DNA of 64,000 nt, from NCBI GenBank assembly GCA_028280115.1, contig JANQMJ010000012.1, positions 62,001 through 126,000 of the forward strand. The letters run 5' to 3'. The notes beneath the pieces were generated by a model. The model was not told the origin of the DNA. It did not search any database and worked only from the letters and a program-made list of their open reading frames with translations. This document shows positions 24,458 through 34,263 of this stretch, one piece after another. Source of the stretch: Parvularculaceae bacterium. Lineage in GTDB: Bacteria; Pseudomonadota; Alphaproteobacteria; Caulobacterales; Parvularculaceae. The position numbers and the translations under genes were made by a program. Position 1 is the first letter of the stretch; the number at the start of each line of letters is the position of its first letter.

Positions 24458-26560
24458 ATGGCGAGACTTCAGTCGGCGACAGCCGCAGCGATCTGCGCGC
24501 TTGTCGCGCACTCAAACGCGCTTGCACAGGATACAGACGACGAGATCATCGTCGTCGGCAAGGTGCTTTACACGGACCAGGTCAACGCGCTCAAAGCGCC
24601 GACGCCAATCATTGACGTGCCGCAAAGCCTTTCGATCGTCACCGCCGACCAAGTTGCGCAGCGGGGCTTCGCGAGTGTCGGTGAAATCATCGACTACACG
24701 CCCGGCGTCAACAATTCCCAAGGCGAAGGCCATCGCGATGCGATTGTGTTTCGCGGCGTGCGCTCGACCGCCGATTTCTTTATCGACGGCGTTCGCGACG
24801 ACGTTCAATATTATCGTCCGCTCTATAATCTGGAGCAGATAGAAATCCTTCGCGGTCCGAATGCGCTTCTGTTCGGACGCGGCGGCACGGGCGGTATTTT
24901 AAATCGCGTCACCAAAAAAGGCGTGATCGGTGAAAACTTCAGCGGCTTCCAAGCAAGCGTCGACACATTCGGCGAGTTCGGTTTTCAGATCGACGCCAAT
25001 TATTCCACAAGCGACAAAGCCGCCTTCCGCATCAACGCGATGTATGAAAGCCTGAACAATCACCGGGATTTCTATGACGGCGACCGGTTCGGCGTTAACC
25101 CGACTGTCGAATTTAAATTGAGTCCGTCAACGACGATCGATCTGTCCTATGAGTATATCGATCACGAGCGTTTTATCGATCGCGGCATTCCCACAGGCAC
25201 GGACGGACGCCCGGTTGAAGCGTTCAAGGATATTGTCTTCGGCGATCCGGAGGAAAACTTTCACGAGCTTGAAGCCCATCTTCTTCGCGCGTCCCTGCAG
25301 CATGAATTTTCCGACAATGTGAAGGGGAATTTCAGCGCGTTTTACGGCGATTACGACAAGGTGTACTTGAACTTCTACGCTTCAGGTTACGATCAGGCGG
25401 CGACGCCGGATGTCGTCACGCTCGACGGCTATATCGACGCAACCAAACGCGAAAACCTGATCCTGTCGGGCAATCTGGTCGGGGAATTTGCGGCAGGCGG
25501 CGTCAACCACACCCTTGTCGCCGGGGGCGAGTACATCAACACCTCATCGGATCAGGACCGTTTCAATGCGTTCTGGGACACGACGATGGACGATAATGAA
25601 ATTTTCACCATCATGCGTCCTCTCAATCTGAGCGGCGGCGTCGGAGTCAACGCATCCGGCGTGCCGACGACAAACAGCTACACGACCGATCTCAATGACG
25701 ACACGCGTGTCAACATCGACGTCTTTTCCGCCTATATCCAGGACCAGATCGAAATTACACAATGGCTGGATGTTGTTGTGGGCGTTCGGTTCGACAGCTT
25801 CGAGATCGAAGTCTTCAACGTTCCCGCAAACGAAACGCGCACCCGAACGGATGAAGAAATCTCGCCGCGCTTCGGTCTGATCCTCAAACCGCAGGAAAAC
25901 GTCTCCGTTTACGGGAGCTTTAGCGAATCCTTCCTGCCGCGCAGCGGCGAGCAGTTTGCGAACATCAATGGCAACAATAACGCGCTCGACCCGAACACAT
26001 TCCAAAACCTTGAGGCCGGCGTGAAATGGGATATCAATCCAGGTCTCAGCTTTACAGGCGCCATCTTCCAGATCGAGCAAAGCTCGCCGCAGGTCGCCGA
26101 CAACGATCCGGCGACGCTGGATGTCATCGACTCGAAAATCAAAGGCTTCGAGTTTCAACTCCAGGGTCAGGTGACGGACCGGTGGTTCGTATCCGCAGGC
26201 TACAGCTATCTTGACGGCGAGCAGGTCAACCGATTAGGCCCGACAGGCTTGCGCCCGCGTGAGTTGCCGGAAAACATGTTCTCGATGTGGAATAGTTTCC
26301 AGGCGACTGACAAGTTTGGCGTCGGCCTGGGCCTGACCTATCAGGACGAAAGCTTCATCAATAACGGCAATAGCGCGGTCCTGCCGAGCTATGTCCGTCT
26401 TGATGCGGCGGCGTATTACGACGTGTCGGACAATCTACGCGTTCAGGTCAATGTGGAGAACCTGACCGACACGCTCTATTTCCCGCATGCGCACTCGACG
26501 CACCAGGCGAGCGTGGGCGCGCCGCTGAACGCACGTTTTACCGTCAGCGGGCAATTCTGA
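24458..26560 (+). CDS. TonB-dependent siderophore receptor
   Basis: A 700-residue outer-membrane gated channel for ferric siderophore uptake, energised by TonB-ExbB-ExbD (not in the window). A signal peptide runs to about residue 24 (LVAHSNALAQ). It is followed by a TonB-box-like DEIIVVG at about 28-34, a plug domain (about 45-160, VPQSLSIVTADQVAQRGF and IEILRGPNALLFGRGGTGG), and a 22-strand barrel ending in the classic C-terminal Phe (RFTVSGQF). ATG at 24458 was chosen, with GGGGA upstream, over an in-frame GTG/ATG-type extension from 24356. A Fur-box-like palindrome is upstream and a terminator hairpin downstream. The siderophore is unknown. Confidence 0.93.
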   Translation: MARLQSATAAAICALVAHSNALAQDTDDEIIVVGKVLYTDQVNALKAPTPIIDVPQSLSIVTADQVAQRGFASVGEIIDYTPGVNNSQGEGHRDAIVFRGVRSTADFFIDGVRDDVQYYRPLYNLEQIEILRGPNALLFGRGGTGGILNRVTKKGVIGENFSGFQASVDTFGEFGFQIDANYSTSDKAAFRINAMYESLNNHRDFYDGDRFGVNPTVEFKLSPSTTIDLSYEYIDHERFIDRGIPTGTDGRPVEAFKDIVFGDPEENFHELEAHLLRASLQHEFSDNVKGNFSAFYGDYDKVYLNFYASGYDQAATPDVVTLDGYIDATKRENLILSGNLVGEFAAGGVNHTLVAGGEYINTSSDQDRFNAFWDTTMDDNEIFTIMRPLNLSGGVGVNASGVPTTNSYTTDLNDDTRVNIDVFSAYIQDQIEITQWLDVVVGVRFDSFEIEVFNVPANETRTRTDEEISPRFGLILKPQENVSVYGSFSESFLPRSGEQFANINGNNNALDPNTFQNLEAGVKWDINPGLSFTGAIFQIEQSSPQVADNDPATLDVIDSKIKGFEFQLQGQVTDRWFVSAGYSYLDGEQVNRLGPTGLRPRELPENMFSMWNSFQATDKFGVGLGLTYQDESFINNGNSAVLPSYVRLDAAAYYDVSDNLRVQVNVENLTDTLYFPHAHSTHQASVGAPLNARFTVSGQF

Positions 26561-26584
26561 AGCGCGCAAGACCCCAAATGCAAA

Positions 26585-26618
26585 GGGCCGCTCACGAAGA
26601 GCGGCCCTAACCTTTTTC
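26585..26618. terminator. Rho-independent terminator after the siderophore receptor
   Basis: GGGCCGCTC (26585-26593), loop ACGAA, and GAGCGGCCC (26599-26607) form a perfect 9-base stem, followed by TAACCTTTTT. The opposite strand also shows a T-rich end (TTTGCATTTG), so it may stop transcription from both sides. Confidence 0.85.
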
Positions 26619-26674
26619 AAGGCTCGTAATTTCTTCAGCCTGAAGGCCTCAAGATTTTTGAAAATCCGGCAAGG

Positions 26675-26752
26675 TCAGACAGCGCTCGAAGGCTGCTCCG
26701 ATGCGCGCATTCCCCGCAAAGACCCACTCGGCCTCATGAAATCACTCGACAT
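26675..26752 (-). CDS. Possible 25-residue microprotein with near-perfect ribosome site
   Basis: On the minus strand AGGAGGTGATC (26755-26765) matches the anti-Shine-Dalgarno end of 16S rRNA at every position. It is placed 7 bases (from the AGGAGG core) before an ATG at 26750-26752. The frame is 25 codons, beginning MSSDFMRPSGSLRG and ending SSAV, stop TGA. It lies 90 bases downstream of anmK on the same strand, and about 60 bases before the bidirectional terminator. The ribosome site is stronger than those of most annotated genes here. Peptide function is unknown. Confidence 0.45.
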   Translation of the reverse strand: MSSDFMRPSGSLRGMRASEQPSSAV

Positions 26753-26842
26753 CGGATCACCTCCTCTCGTTTGTTGAACATGAGGTCCGACTCTGGAGTG
26801 CGCCGGCCCCGATTGCAAGGGGGTGAAGGTTAACGCGCGCGT

Positions 26843-27976
26843 TTAAACCGGCGCGCGACGGAGGACGCCGCCGCGGGTCGGCGCCGGGACGCGCGTCGTC
26901 ATGGGATAACTCAGCGGCAATTTCTTGAGGCTTCGCACCGCAAGATAGGCGAAACATTCCGCCTCCAGATCATCGCCGCGCCAGCCGAAGTCCTCCGCCG
27001 ACTTGACCGGCGCCTCAAGGCGCGCGCGCAGCGCCCGCATCATCGCCGGGTTGCGCCGGCCGCCGCCGCAGACGATCCACCGTTCCACCGGCTCAGGCAA
27101 AAACGCTTCCGATCTGCGCACGCATTCGGCGGTGAACGCGGTCAGCGTCGCCGCGCCGTCTTCGGGCGACAGTCTTGTCGCCGGATCGAGCTTGAAATCG
27201 TAACGGTCAAGCGACTTCGGCGGCTTGCGACGCAGATAAGGCGCGAGCAACATCATGCGCAGGGATTCTTCGTGCACGGCGCCGGCGCTGGCGAGCGCGC
27301 CGTCCTTGTCCATCGGCTCGCCGGTTTTCATTTCGACCCATTCGTCGATCAGGCCGTTGCCCGGCCCGCAGTCGAACGCCATCAGATCAACGCCGAGCGC
27401 ATCCTTGGGCACATAGGTGAGGTTCGCCACGCCGCCGAGATTAATAACGCCCACCGCGCCCATGGCCGGCGGGTCCAACGCCGCGACCAGCGCCCGGTGA
27501 TAGATCGGGGCGAACGGCGCGCCCTCCCCGCCGGCGGCCATGTCCGCGGCGCGGAAATCGCAAACCGCGTCGATGCGCGTTTCCTCGGCGAGCGCGCCGC
27601 CGTCGCCGATCTGCCAGGTGCGGCCGACTTCGCCCGGCTGACGCGCCGGCCGATGCAAAATGGTTTGGCCGTGAAAGCCGATCACGTCGACATCCTTGCG
27701 CTTAACGCCGGATTGTTCGAGCAGGGTTTCGACCGCTGCCGCATGGGCGTAGGTGATTTCGCCGGCCGCCCTGGCGATTTCGGTGGCGCCGTCGCGGCCT
27801 TCCAGCGCCGCCTTGATGGCGCGGCGGACCCAGATTTTGAGTTCGCGGCTATAGGGAACGTGCAGCGCCGGCCCGGACTCGATCACATCCTCGCCGTCAG
27901 TGGTCAAAAACGCGGCGTCGATCCCGTCGAGCGAGGTGCCGCTCATAAGGCCGATGGCTGTAAGGGTGTCGGACAT
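26843..27976 (-). CDS. anmK: Anhydro-N-acetylmuramic acid kinase
   Basis: A 377-residue kinase of the ASKHA fold that hydrolyses the 1,6-anhydro bond and phosphorylates anhydroMurNAc, recycling cell-wall sugar. The opening IGLMSGTSLDGIDAA (about 8-22) is the family signature; FHGQTILHRP, NLGGVANLTY and CGGGRRNPAMM follow. I chose ATG 27974-27976 with AAGGAG upstream rather than a TTG one codon earlier, which would leave too short a spacing. It is divergent from a creatininase-like gene, and tyrS lies just beyond, a familiar neighbourhood for anmK. Confidence 0.95.
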   Translation of the reverse strand: MSDTLTAIGLMSGTSLDGIDAAFLTTDGEDVIESGPALHVPYSRELKIWVRRAIKAALEGRDGATEIARAAGEITYAHAAAVETLLEQSGVKRKDVDVIGFHGQTILHRPARQPGEVGRTWQIGDGGALAEETRIDAVCDFRAADMAAGGEGAPFAPIYHRALVAALDPPAMGAVGVINLGGVANLTYVPKDALGVDLMAFDCGPGNGLIDEWVEMKTGEPMDKDGALASAGAVHEESLRMMLLAPYLRRKPPKSLDRYDFKLDPATRLSPEDGAATLTAFTAECVRRSEAFLPEPVERWIVCGGGRRNPAMMRALRARLEAPVKSAEDFGWRGDDLEAECFAYLAVRSLKKLPLSYPMTTRVPAPTRGGVLRRAPV

Positions 27977-28101
27977 CAAGGCTCCTTTTCCCGCCGGGAC
28001 AGGGCAAATATGGGAAAGACTGTTTTACAATCTGTTTTGTTTCTGCGTGAAATGCAAAATCCGCCCGGTCTGGAGAAAAGCGGAGAAGAAAGGTCAAAAA
28101 C

Positions 28102-28857
28102 ATGCGTCTTGCACTGAGCACATGGCAAGAAATCGAAGCCTATCTGAGCCGCTCGAAAGCGATCGTCATTCCCATCGGTTCGTTCGAACAGCACGGGCCG
28201 AACGGCCTTATCGGCACCGATGCGCTGTGTCCGGAAATTATCGCCGGAAAAGCCGCCGCCGACAGCGACGACATTCTGATCGGCCCGACCTTCAATGTGG
28301 GCTGCGCCCAGCATCACATGGCGTTTGCGGGCTCCATGACCCTGCGCCCGTCGACGATGATCGCCGCGCTTGCGGACTGGACCGCGTCCCTGCGCCGCCA
28401 TGGTTTCGAGCGCATCTATTTCTTCAACGGCCATGGCGGCAACATCGCGACGATCAACGCCGCGTTTTCGGAGATTTACGCCGAGGAAAGTCTTAAGGCG
28501 CCGCAAAACGACGGCGGGCGCTTCGCCCTTTGCCTGCGCAACTGGTGGGAGCTTGAAGGGGTGCAGGCGTTCTGCGAAGAGCTCTATCCCGCCGGGCACG
28601 GATCACATGCGACGCCGTCGGAAGTGGCGGTCACCTATTACGCCTACCCTGAGGCCGTCAAAGACGCGGCGATGAGCCCGCCCATCGCGCCCACCGGGCC
28701 GATCCGCGACGCGGCGGATTACCGGCGGCGTTTCCCGGACGGGCGCATCGGATCGAACCCGGCGCTCGCGACCCCTGAGGACGGCGCGAAGATCGTCGCG
28801 CGCGCCGCCGAGGCGTTCCGGGCCGATTTCGAACGCTTCGCCAGCGCCGACGGCTGA
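28102..28857 (+). CDS. Creatininase-family hydrolase
   Basis: A 251-residue member of the creatininase / MftE fold, a metal-dependent amidohydrolase that opens cyclic amides. Metal ligands are visible: Glu29 and His31 in FEQHGP, Asp40 in GTDAL, the NGHGGN loop with a central His (about 113-118), and Glu in SHATPSE (about 170-176). A GAAGAAAGG site precedes the ATG. The substrate cannot be read from sequence. It is divergent from anmK and precedes tyrS. Confidence 0.88.
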   Translation: MRLALSTWQEIEAYLSRSKAIVIPIGSFEQHGPNGLIGTDALCPEIIAGKAAADSDDILIGPTFNVGCAQHHMAFAGSMTLRPSTMIAALADWTASLRRHGFERIYFFNGHGGNIATINAAFSEIYAEESLKAPQNDGGRFALCLRNWWELEGVQAFCEELYPAGHGSHATPSEVAVTYYAYPEAVKDAAMSPPIAPTGPIRDAADYRRRFPDGRIGSNPALATPEDGAKIVARAAEAFRADFERFASADG

Positions 28858-28955
28858 CCCAGGGCGATCATCGCCGCGCCTTGCCTAAGAGCGCGCCTTG
28901 ATTGGAAATCGGCGCGGCGCATGCTACGGCGAGCGCCCGACCGGCTGGAATGGAA

Positions 28956-30209
28956 ATGACCGCAGACGCTTACAAATCCGACTTCTTGCGCGTCCTTAAT
29001 GAGCGCGGATTCATCGCCCAGGGCACTAATCTCGAAGGCCTCGACGAGAAGGCCGCCGGCGGGATCGTTCCCGGCTATATCGGCTTCGACGCGACGGCGA
29101 AAAGCCTTCATGCGGGCAGTCTCATCCAGATCATGCTGCTCTACTGGCTGCAAGAGACCGGTCACAAGCCCATCGCCCTGATGGGCGGCGGCACCACCAA
29201 GGTCGGCGATCCTGCGGGCAAGGACGAACAGCGAAAGCTCCTGAGCGATCAGGAAATCGCCGCCAATATCGCCTCGATCAAGACCGTGTTCGAGAAATTC
29301 CTGACCTTCGGCGACGGGCCGACCGACGCGATCATGCCCGACAATGACGAATGGCTGTCCAAACTCGGCTATGTCGAGTTCCTGCGCGAATACGGCGTGC
29401 ATTTCACGATCAACCGCATGCTGACGTTCGACAGCGTCAAGCTGCGGCTCGACCGCGAAAGTCCCATGACCTTTCTCGAATTCAATTACATGCTCATGCA
29501 GGCCTACGATTTCCATGAGCTCTATAATCGCCATGGCTGCATCCTGCAGCTCGGCGGCACGGATCAGTGGGGCAATATCGTCAACGGCGTCGAACTGTGC
29601 CGACGCAAGGACGGGGTCGAGGTTTTCGGCCTGACGACGCCGCTCCTGACCACGGCGTCCGGCAAGAAGATGGGCAAGACCGAAGAGGGCGCGGTCTGGC
29701 TCAACGCCGACATGTTCGCGCCTTATGATTATTGGCAATATTGGCGCAACGCCGAGGACGCCGATGTGGGCACGTTGCTGGCGCGCTTTACCACCCTGCC
29801 GATGGACGAAGTCGGCCGCCTCGCCGCGCTCGAAGGATCGGAAATCAACGAGGCGAAAAAGATTCTCGCCACCGAAGCGACGACGCTGCTGCACGGCCGC
29901 GAGGCGGCGCAAAGGGCTGCGGCCACGGCGGAGGAAACTTTCGAACAAGGCGGGCTCGGCGGCGATCTGCCCCAGGTCGATCTCACCGCCGGCGACATCG
30001 ACGCCGGCGCCGCGCTGATCGATCAGTTTCTCGCCGCGGGTATCGTCGCTTCGAAAGGCGAGGCGCGCCGTCACATCAAGGCCGGCGCGCTCAAGGTGAA
30101 TGACCAGGCGGTCCGCGAGGAACGCGATCTTCGCGCCGACGATATCCGCGACGGCGCGGTCAAACTTTCCATCGGCAAGAAAAAACACGCGATCATCCGC
30201 GTGGTCTGA
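28956..30209 (+). CDS. tyrS: Tyrosyl-tRNA synthetase
   Basis: Cytosolic class I enzyme of 417 residues that charges tRNA-Tyr. The HIGH-equivalent is SLHAGSL (about 49-55), the tyrosine-binding [10 protein letters not shown] and GGTDQWGNI follow, and the KMSKS-equivalent is KKMGKT (about 238-243). A C-terminal S4 RNA-binding domain spans about 355-415. Start chosen at ATG 28956, which gives the normal length; ATG 28950 and a longer frame to 28902 exist. The stop abuts the first base of the convergent AsmA-like gene. Confidence 0.94.
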   Translation: MTADAYKSDFLRVLNERGFIAQGTNLEGLDEKAAGGIVPGYIGFDATAKSLHAGSLIQIMLLYWLQETGHKPIALMGGGTTKVGDPAGKDEQRKLLSDQEIAANIASIKTVFEKFLTFGDGPTDAIMPDNDEWLSKLGYVEFLREYGVHFTINRMLTFDSVKLRLDRESPMTFLEFNYMLMQAYDFHELYNRHGCILQLGGTDQWGNIVNGVELCRRKDGVEVFGLTTPLLTTASGKKMGKTEEGAVWLNADMFAPYDYWQYWRNAEDADVGTLLARFTTLPMDEVGRLAALEGSEINEAKKILATEATTLLHGREAAQRAAATAEETFEQGGLGGDLPQVDLTAGDIDAGAALIDQFLAAGIVASKGEARRHIKAGALKVNDQAVREERDLRADDIRDGAVKLSIGKKKHAIIRVV

Positions 30210-33200
30210 TCATTCCGTCCCCGGATCCTGGTCGTTTTCCGCTGCTTCACCGTCCCCCGTCTCTCCAGGCCGATATTGCGACGGCTGCATGATCGCGCGG
30301 AGAATGCCGGGGGTGACGGCGGAAAGCGGATTGACGGTCACTTCGGGATCCGCGCGCGCGCCGTTCACCGCATAGGAAAGCGCCACCAGACCTTCGCCTT
30401 TCTTACCGACCAGAAGATCGCCGATGATCGGCGCGCTGGCGAATGCGGAATTAAGCCGATAGGCGGGGGCGACGGCGCCGCCGACATTGATCTCGCCCCC
30501 TTCGCGCATGGCGACGGTTCCGCGGGCGGTCATGCCCACGGACGGTCCCGTCGCACGAAAATTGCGCACCGTCAGCATGCTGTCGGCCAAATTGAACTCT
30601 CCGTATGCGTATGTCAGGTCGATCCCCTCATTGTTGAGAAGATTGGAAAGACCGTCGAGCGAGCCGGCCGAAAAAATCCGCGCCATCAGCGGCGCTCGCG
30701 TCACTTTGATGTTGCGCGCCTCGACCTCGCCCGAAAGCGTCCGGCTGCCCGGTTCGCCGAGATCGATCCGCATGATCCCGTCGCCGCCGCCGATCGACGT
30801 CAGCCCCGCCACGCCGCGCAACAGCGCGCCGACGTCGCTGGTGCGCGCCTCGACGGTCTGGCCCGGCGCGGCGTCTTCGCCGGTCTCAGCCGTGGCGATG
30901 CGCAGGGGCGCGCCGTTTAGATCAAGGGCGGTAAAGTCCAGCGCCTGAAGCCGCTCTGCGTCGCGCCAGAAATCGAGCGTGACGTCGCGATATTCGGTCC
31001 CCTCGCGCAACTCCATCAGGTCTATGCGCGCGGTCGCCTCAAGGCCCGGCCCCCAGTCAAAGCCTTCTTCTTCCCCCTCCCCGCCGCCGGGACCGCTGAG
31101 CATCCTTTCGATCAGCGGGCCGGCATTGAAATAGCGGCCGGTGGCGGTCACGGCGAGCGAGCCGGCGTCTTTCCGCGCTGCCTCCAGCGCCAGATCCACC
31201 GCGTCTTCAAGATAAAATTGCGGGATGTCCGCCGCCTCAAGCGCGCCGTCGCTGCGAAAGGCGAAGTCGCCCGTCAGCGCGAGGCCGTCGCCGGCCAACT
31301 CGAGCTCTTCAACCGCAACGCCCTGGGGCGAGAACGCCAGACGCATCCGCCCCTGTGCGGCGACGCCGGCGGGCTTGCTCCAGTCGAGGGCGTCGACGGA
31401 AAGCGTCGTGTCGCGGAAGTCGGCGTTAAGGTTCAGCGTTTCAAAGGCGCCGAGATCGCCGGTCGCTTTTGCGGACAGGGCGATGGGTCCGATCGCGAAG
31501 CGACGCGAGCCGACGCCGAAACCGTAAAGCGTCGATGCGTCGATGGTTCCCGTCACCGCAAAGCTTGAAGGGCCGTCTTCCTCGAAGAAATTCTGCCGCC
31601 AGACGATGTCAAGCGGTAAGTCGTCCAGATCGGCGCGCGCGAAGACTCTGACAAAGCGCGATTCCAGCTCAAGATCGCCCGTCCCGCCGGTGAACTCCAG
31701 ATCCTGCACGATATCTTGGACGAGCATGTTCTTGAACGTCGCCGTTCCTTCATAGCCGTATTCTTCCGTGTCGACGCGGCGTTTGTTCGGCCGGGTGATG
31801 ACGACATCCGCGACCGCGTCGCCCTGAAACTGTTCCGGTTGCAGATTGATTTTCGACAACACGCGCAACGGCTCCTGATCGAGCACGGTGAGCATCGCCT
31901 CTGAACGGCCTGTCGCGACGAAGCGATAATAGGTCAGCTCCCATTTCGGCACGAAGACCGGAAACTCGACCTCACCCTTGGATATCGCGATGTCGCCGAC
32001 GCGGGCGCGGTCGATGGTCAGGGTGAAACTGTTGCCGCGCAGAATGCCGCTGCCCTCGCCCCGGGTGAGCGGCGTCATGCGCTTGTCGTAAAACGCTTTC
32101 ACGCCGCGCGCATTGAAGGTGACGGCGACGGCGTCGTCGGGGACGAGCCCGTCGGGTCCAACCAAGCCTTCTTTCAAATCGACCTTTGCGAGGATGTTAT
32201 CGATGGCAGCGGCGGCAAGACGGTCCGCGACCCATTCGCGCGCGCCCGCGGCCGGCCCCAGCGGCCACAAATTGAGCAGCCGTTGCGGATCGAGCGCGCC
32301 GTCGACGCGGATGTCCGCATTGACCGCGGGCGAAGGCCTTGCGCCCTCTTCGTCCGCAACCGGAAAATTCATGGCGAACGATCCCGCCGCCTGAATATCG
32401 AGCAATTCGAGATCGATGGCGTCAAGATCGATTTTCCGTTCGTCAATGTGATAGGCGCCGGCGACCGCCGCGCGCGAAAACGCCAAAGGCTCAACGAAGA
32501 CTCCGGGCAGATTGGCCGTCAGCGTCTCGCCGGAAAGATCGAAAGAGAGGGCCTTGGGATCGCGCGCATCATCGCCGAAGGCGATCCCCACCGCGCCGCT
32601 GAAAACGCCGCTGCTGCCGCCCGCATCGAAAGCGAACCGATTAATGTCGAACTCGTTCTTTTCGGGATCAAACTGCGCGTCCCATTCGATGAACTCGACC
32701 GGCGCGCCGTCGGCGCCGACATTCAGCCGGCCCTTGTCGATACGCGCCGTAAAATGCGAGGCGAGAACGTCTCCCTCGGACGTGAACGAGATCACCGCCT
32801 TGCCGGACGCCGGCGCATCGACGATGGCGGCGTTTTCCCCGTAAAACATGCTCAATATGTCGCCGATGGGGAAGTTTTCGCCATCGATGTCGGCGGTGAC
32901 GATCCCGCTTTCTTCCGTATAGGCTGCATTGGCCCGGATCGACGCCGCTGCGCCGTCAAGATCGATTTGCGCGCTGACATCGGCGTCAAGACCGTCCGCG
33001 CTGCGGCGGATGAGAATGCGCGCATCGTTCGACGTCCAGGAGCGGCCCGACGCCGCATCGAGAAAGACCACATGGGCGTCGGTCATTTCCGCCCGGTCGA
33101 ACGCGCTTTCAAGAATGCCGCCGTCAATCAGCGGCGCCAGGACGGGGAACGGCCGTTCTTCGCGCCGACGCGGCGCGGCCGGTATTTCCACCGACTGCGC

Positions 33201-33599
33201 GGCGTTTCGGACGATGCGGAAGGCGGCGCCTTCGGCCAGCACCGTTTGCGGCCCCACCTTGCCCGCCAGCATGTCGCCGAGCGCGAAGGAAAGCGTCGCC
33301 CTTTGCGCGCGCGCGGCTTCGACACCTGCGTCGTCGCTGATGGCGACCCCGGAAAGCAACACCCGGTAGACGCCGCGCTTTTCGTCGCGCGCCAGTTCGA
33401 GTTTTTCAAAGGCGCAGTTATAACCGGCCGGCAGGCGCCGTTCGGCGGCGAGTTCCACGCTGGGTTTTAAAATCCCAAGCGAGACCGGTCCCTGCTCAAG
33501 ACGCCAATATAAAAACGCCGCGCCGGCGGCGAAGACGGCGATGAGGATCGCAACCGCTTCGAGAAAGATCAGGCCGGCTTTCGCGGCGGTCTTTTTCAT
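30210..33599 (-). CDS. AsmA/YhdP-like giant envelope protein
   Basis: A 1129-residue protein with one N-terminal membrane anchor (about 8-32, KAGLIFLEAVAILIAVFAAG) and a long periplasmic beta-rich body. The repeating pattern of short strands with Gly/Asp turns, the DUF3971-like middle and an AsmA_2-type C-terminal part (GEVEARNIKVTRAPLMARI, IDLTYAYGEFNLADSML) place it with YhdP. That family is thought to bridge the periplasm and move phospholipids to the outer membrane. The C-terminus is acidic and disordered. The ATG at 33597-33599 was chosen over a GTG two codons upstream. It abuts tyrS convergently. Confidence 0.83.
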   Translation of the reverse strand: MKKTAAKAGLIFLEAVAILIAVFAAGAAFLYWRLEQGPVSLGILKPSVELAAERRLPAGYNCAFEKLELARDEKRGVYRVLLSGVAISDDAGVEAARAQRATLSFALGDMLAGKVGPQTVLAEGAAFRIVRNAAQSVEIPAAPRRREERPFPVLAPLIDGGILESAFDRAEMTDAHVVFLDAASGRSWTSNDARILIRRSADGLDADVSAQIDLDGAAASIRANAAYTEESGIVTADIDGENFPIGDILSMFYGENAAIVDAPASGKAVISFTSEGDVLASHFTARIDKGRLNVGADGAPVEFIEWDAQFDPEKNEFDINRFAFDAGGSSGVFSGAVGIAFGDDARDPKALSFDLSGETLTANLPGVFVEPLAFSRAAVAGAYHIDERKIDLDAIDLELLDIQAAGSFAMNFPVADEEGARPSPAVNADIRVDGALDPQRLLNLWPLGPAAGAREWVADRLAAAAIDNILAKVDLKEGLVGPDGLVPDDAVAVTFNARGVKAFYDKRMTPLTRGEGSGILRGNSFTLTIDRARVGDIAISKGEVEFPVFVPKWELTYYRFVATGRSEAMLTVLDQEPLRVLSKINLQPEQFQGDAVADVVITRPNKRRVDTEEYGYEGTATFKNMLVQDIVQDLEFTGGTGDLELESRFVRVFARADLDDLPLDIVWRQNFFEEDGPSSFAVTGTIDASTLYGFGVGSRRFAIGPIALSAKATGDLGAFETLNLNADFRDTTLSVDALDWSKPAGVAAQGRMRLAFSPQGVAVEELELAGDGLALTGDFAFRSDGALEAADIPQFYLEDAVDLALEAARKDAGSLAVTATGRYFNAGPLIERMLSGPGGGEGEEEGFDWGPGLEATARIDLMELREGTEYRDVTLDFWRDAERLQALDFTALDLNGAPLRIATAETGEDAAPGQTVEARTSDVGALLRGVAGLTSIGGGDGIMRIDLGEPGSRTLSGEVEARNIKVTRAPLMARIFSAGSLDGLSNLLNNEGIDLTYAYGEFNLADSMLTVRNFRATGPSVGMTARGTVAMREGGEINVGGAVAPAYRLNSAFASAPIIGDLLVGKKGEGLVALSYAVNGARADPEVTVNPLSAVTPGILRAIMQPSQYRPGETGDGEAAENDQDPGTE

Positions 33600-33792
33600 G
33601 CCCACACCAGGCCGCTCGATGACTATACCAGGCCCCCGTCCCCCCGGAGGTTCGGAACATTACGGGTACCGGTCAAACCGCCGGGCCGCAAGTGCGTCCG
33701 CCAGCGGCGCGGCTGTCAGCGGTTGCAAATCCGCGTCGTTTGTTGCAACGCCGTATACAGACGGCTGCTTGCAGAAAGGTTAGGATGCGCCA

Positions 33793-34263
33793 ATGGCCAA
33801 TAGTCTTGCGCCGGGGGCGAAAGCGCCCGCGTTCTCCCTCCTCGCCGACGACGGATCGAAAATCGCCCTAAAGGACCTGAAGGGCAAGAAAGTCGTCCTC
33901 TATTTCTATCCCAAGGACGATACGCCCGGCTGCACCAAAGAGGCGATCGCGTTTTCCGAGGATATCGCCAAGTTCAAACGGGCCGGCGCGGTGGTCATCG
34001 GCGTTTCCAAGGACAGCGTCGCCAAGCATCAAAAATTCAAGGACAAGCATAACCTCAAGGTCAGCCTCGGGGCCGACGAAGCCGGCGAGGTCATCGAGAA
34101 ATACGGCGTTTGGGTCGAAAAAAGCATGTATGGCCGCAAATTCATGGGCATCGAACGGGCGACCTATCTGATCGACGAAAAGGGCGTGATCCGAAACGTC
34201 TGGCGCAAGGTGAAAGTGGCGGGCCATTCGGAGGAAGTGCTCGCCGCGGTCAAGGCGCTTTGA
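33793..34263 (+). CDS. bcp: Thioredoxin-dependent thiol peroxidase (Bcp)
   Basis: A 156-residue peroxiredoxin of the Bcp/PrxQ group that reduces organic and hydrogen peroxides. The peroxidatic Cys47 lies in KDDTPGCTKEA. The resolving Cys found five residues later in many homologues is absent (Ala instead), and Cys47 is the only cysteine, so this is a 1-Cys form needing an outside thiol. Length and fold signatures (VVLYFYPKDDTPGCT, GVSKDSVAKH) are otherwise typical. Its stop overlaps the TTG start of the next gene. Confidence 0.93.
   Translation: MANSLAPGAKAPAFSLLADDGSKIALKDLKGKKVVLYFYPKDDTPGCTKEAIAFSEDIAKFKRAGAVVIGVSKDSVAKHQKFKDKHNLKVSLGADEAGEVIEKYGVWVEKSMYGRKFMGIERATYLIDEKGVIRNVWRKVKVAGHSEEVLAAVKAL

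Noticed and set aside
28719-30188. 489-codon minus-strand frame opposite tyrS
   Set aside because: Antisense to tyrS with all synthetase motifs on the plus strand; no plausible protein features.
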